From: Combretum micranthum
Taxonomy: Eukaryota > Streptophyta > Magnoliopsida > Myrtales > Combretaceae
Direction: 5' to 3'
DNA length: 64,000 bases
Assembly: GCA_024138025.1 (NCBI GenBank)
Contig: JAMXBD010001590.1
Span: forward strand, 186,001-250,000
The notes under the pieces: generated by a model
Seen by the model: the letters and a program-made list of their open reading frames with translations, nothing else
Database searches by the model: none
Told to the model about the DNA's origin: nothing
Position numbers and translations under genes: made by a program
Shown here: one piece after another, positions 61,234 to 64,000 of the stretch
How the letters are laid out: every line of letters starts with the position of its first letter
Position numbering within the stretch: position 1 is the stretch's first letter

Positions 61234-64000
61234 TGTAAACTCCGGGAATTTTTCACATTAGTACCCAACTTTATAATAGATTATATAAACTAGATAATAG
61301 ATTTAGATTCTGAATGAAGTCTAATAATAGAATAATATTTAGATTTTGGATAAATGAAAGATTTAGGAACCAAATAAAGAAATTCTTTAACCTTAGTTAA
61401 TACCAAAAATGAGATTTTGTACCTTGAAATAACTAATTCAAGATATGATCTAAAATCTAGATCCGAAACCTAGTATACAAATAGATTTAAATAGAAAACA
61501 TGAATATAGAGATCAAATGATTGTTTTTTATCTCGAAAATGATTCGAGATTAGAATAACGAGTAGTAATGAGTTTATATTTAGACCTAAACTCTAAATTT
61601 AAGATTTCTAGTTAAAATTGAAGGCTATTAATAATAATTTATGTTCAGTATCAAAACTAGGGATATATATATATATATAGTTTAATTTTTGTATTAAGTC
61701 CAATATTGCATAAATGATTATTTATGCTCCTAAACAGAAAACGATGATCCAAAAATGAACCGTTAAGATTTTAAATACACAACGAAAATATAAACTGTTG
61801 AATAACTCAAAATCTAAACTTCAAACAAATAATCGGATCACGCTTTTGTTCTAAACCGAGTTTTCTTAAGCTATTGGAGCCTAAAACACAAATTGACCTA
61901 ATGAGCTTAAGAAATCCAAATCGCGGGAGATAAAATTTTACGAATAATTAACTACGTATATATATATAATCTAAATTTGTATTATTTGAAAATCTAAGTG
62001 TTTTGTATAACTTTATACACATATTTTCGTATAAAAACTTTCAAATATTAGCTAATTTATACCCGTATAATTCGTATAATTAACTTAAAGCTAAAATAGA
62101 TTAATAAACTAATATATATATATATATATATATGAATCTCGGCTGATTTTCGATGGAGATACAAAGAAGAAAGAGGAGCCAGATTTTTGCTCAATCCTGC
62201 ACCAAATTTGTCAAAGAAAGTAACCTTCACACTAATAAATTGTTGCCAACTCAGCTCCACATTAATTGCAAGGAAAATAACAGCTAAAGGAGAACAAATT
62301 CGGAGGAAAATGAAGGAGAACAGCCGCAACCTCATTTCCCTTCTTCTTCTATATATATATATATATATATATGTATTAAAAGCCATTAATGAAGAACAAA
62401 CAAAACTCCTTCATTCCCAAGTTCCACAGCACGAAATAGACTCCAAATAACAACCAAAAGGAATCAAAAACAGAAAACAAACCGATCAAAATATACAAAC
62501 TCGGATCAAAGGAAAAACAAGCTAAAAACCGTCAAAAATGAGCTCAAAGGTAAGTTGATACGTTTCAAAAGTTTTTCATTCAAATATATGAATTGTAACT
62601 GACTTAAAACTATCTTAGGAACTTAATAAATACGATCACAAGCTTCGGATTACATCAAACGAGCTCCAACAAGGTAAAACTTCAAAACCCTAGCTTTAAG
62701 TTCCAAGAATCGAAAGCTATATTTTTATGTTTTTAAACGTGTTAAAAGTGGTTATATATCCTTATATATGATATATGAACACTTAGAAGTAGTTTAAGTA
62801 AGTTTTTAATGTAAGAAAATCAAAGAAAAAGAATAGAACCGAGGAGGAAGATGATGAACAGTGCAATACTGTTTCAAGGCCGGCAGTGTAAATGCTGAAC
62901 GCCGGCGGCTTACATGGATAGGCCGGCGGCTTATAGGCGGCTTACACTGATTAGAGGCTACGTAAAATAATTTTCATGTAAAACATGAACGTAAGCCGGC
63001 TTCCTAGAGATCTACGCCGACGGCGTAGGGCCGGCGTACGTTGAAGGCCTGCAGCCTTCAACACCGGTGCACTCTATATGAAATTTTCTTCTAAAACAAT
63101 TTTACACCGGCACCTGGAAATAAAGGCCGGCGGCCTTGAGCCGACGTACAGCCAAAATTCCTCCAACGAAAGTTTTTCTGACCTAAACCGAAATTATACT
63201 TATATATATAATATATCTACTAAGTATATATATATATGTATGTTATACAAATATGTATTAGATAGTGACTATATTACAAGTATTTAAGTCTATTTAGAAT
63301 TAACATCTAATAACTTTTGAAATCCTAGAATTAAGAAAATATCTAGTATTAATTAAAGTTGGTATTAGTCAAATATTTGTTTTAAACAAATAAAATAGAT
63401 AAGAATGGAAATTGAAATAAGTTAATTTCTTGAGTAATGTGACTTCTAAAAATAACCAAACAATTATGCGAGATAAAGTAAAAGAAACACGACGACGCTA
63501 AGTAATAATAATTACTAGAATATCGAGTTTAGGACACAAAGCACATATAGGAAATTTAGCTAGATTGTATTGATGAATACCATGTTTTAAATAGGTGATT
63601 TTGACTCATTAGAGGATCTATTAGTGGATTACTACGATTGAGGCAGTATGAGCAGGTGAGTAATTCAGTCATATTGTACTGGTTGTGATTGTAAATAGTC
63701 AAATATATAATGCAAAATAATCAAATGAATGTCTGTTGAAAGTATGATTTGATTTGAGTGTATGATTGTTAAAATACCTTTATAAAAGCGATAATGCAAT
63801 GATTGATGTTGTGCAATAGAATAATGGTGATTATGTGTAATGTATGGTCATTTTGGAAATTGATTAAGATCTATTGACTTAACTAAATAAATATGAACAT
63901 GCATTGCACAAATTACATTATTGCATATATGGTTGTGACAGCCTGTTACGTATTAACATTTCGAATCTCTGTTTTTGCTTGGTTGATCTAATGTGTGAGT
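61234..64000 (+). mobile_element. long gypsy-type LTR (Tekay-like), cut by window end
   Basis: It starts TGTAAACTCCGGGAAT, the style of Tekay-type gypsy LTRs. TA-rich tracts occur at 61664-61680, 62110-62133 and 62350-62372; the last is followed by a stretch (62370-62470) that looks like a transcript start. 62520-62830 has GTAAGT-type words, then the GC-rich palindromic block, then AT-rich sequence with GAGGATC...GTGAGTA near 63610-63665. No end, primer site or coding sequence appears before 64000. Short common words link it to the minus-strand LTR at 1-5220. Confidence 0.45.
62877..63153. repeat. GC-rich block of palindromic words (GCCGGC type)
   Basis: The block stands out from AT-rich flanks. 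Palindromes include CTACGCCGACGGCGTAG (63012-63028, perfect apart from the centre base), AAGGCCGGCGGCCTT (63123-63137), the arms of TTGAAGG...CCTTCAA (63041-63061), and repeated GCCGGCGGC words. CpG density is high. The copies are irregularly spaced and in both orientations. Confidence 0.8.

Noticed and set aside
62187..62450. 87-codon frame with an overlapping minus frame
   Set aside because: It passes through a TA microsatellite in the LTR; no motif on either strand.

Overview
This window is nuclear DNA from a flowering plant, most likely a eudicot. It is AT-rich, has spliced genes with long introns, and consists mostly of plant-type transposable elements (Ty3/gypsy, Ty1/copia, Athila-like, LINE, TRIM, hAT and MITE). 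I cannot name the species. I see no operons, bacterial genes, CRISPR array, tRNA or rRNA. Two host genes are recognisable. One is a bHLH transcription-factor gene of the Arabidopsis bHLH36/118/120/125 type (19977-20953), with three exons and an apparent 2-bp deletion that breaks helix 2. The other is an intact three-exon alpha-expansin gene (42680-46148, 270 aa) with its own TATA box and poly(A) signal.

Layout. 1-1340 and 3671-5220 look like one minus-strand gypsy LTR split by a gag-only gypsy element (1341-3670, LTRs 593/598 bp, near-perfect 5-bp TSD). 5221-8777 is the 3' part of an Athila-like element with its polypurine tract and a 3' LTR of about 1.4 kb. 8790-12841 is a decayed LINE. 13734-14032 is a tiny TRIM element with two 107/108-bp LTRs, followed by an internally deleted copia element (14050-17114). 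A 781-bp non-autonomous hAT element with a perfect 8-bp TSD (18665-19445) lies just upstream of the bHLH gene. 22840-26801 is a mosaic in which a gypsy gag/LTR segment is fused to a copia pol/LTR segment.

31291-39058 is a large retrotransposon derivative (LARD) with LTRs of about 1.9 and 2.2 kb and no coding capacity. A MITE cluster (40992-41513) and an orphan promoter-like patch precede the expansin gene. Downstream of expansin come several MITEs, then a complete but dead gypsy chromovirus (49163-54676, plus strand) and a complete but dead copia element (55069-60436, minus strand). From 61234 to the window end there is another long gypsy-type LTR, which appears related to the one at the left end.

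No clearly new multi-gene system is present. The strongest unusual signals are: (i) four tandem units of exactly 90 bp next to the primer-binding site of the copia element at 55-60 kb, each unit ending near a degraded PBS-like word; (ii) blocks of short palindromic words, GC-rich at one end of the window and CATGATG-type at the other, at what looks like the same position of two related LTRs; (iii) the frame break in the bHLH gene; and (iv) the gypsy/copia mosaic. All family names come from motif recognition by eye; no database search was run.
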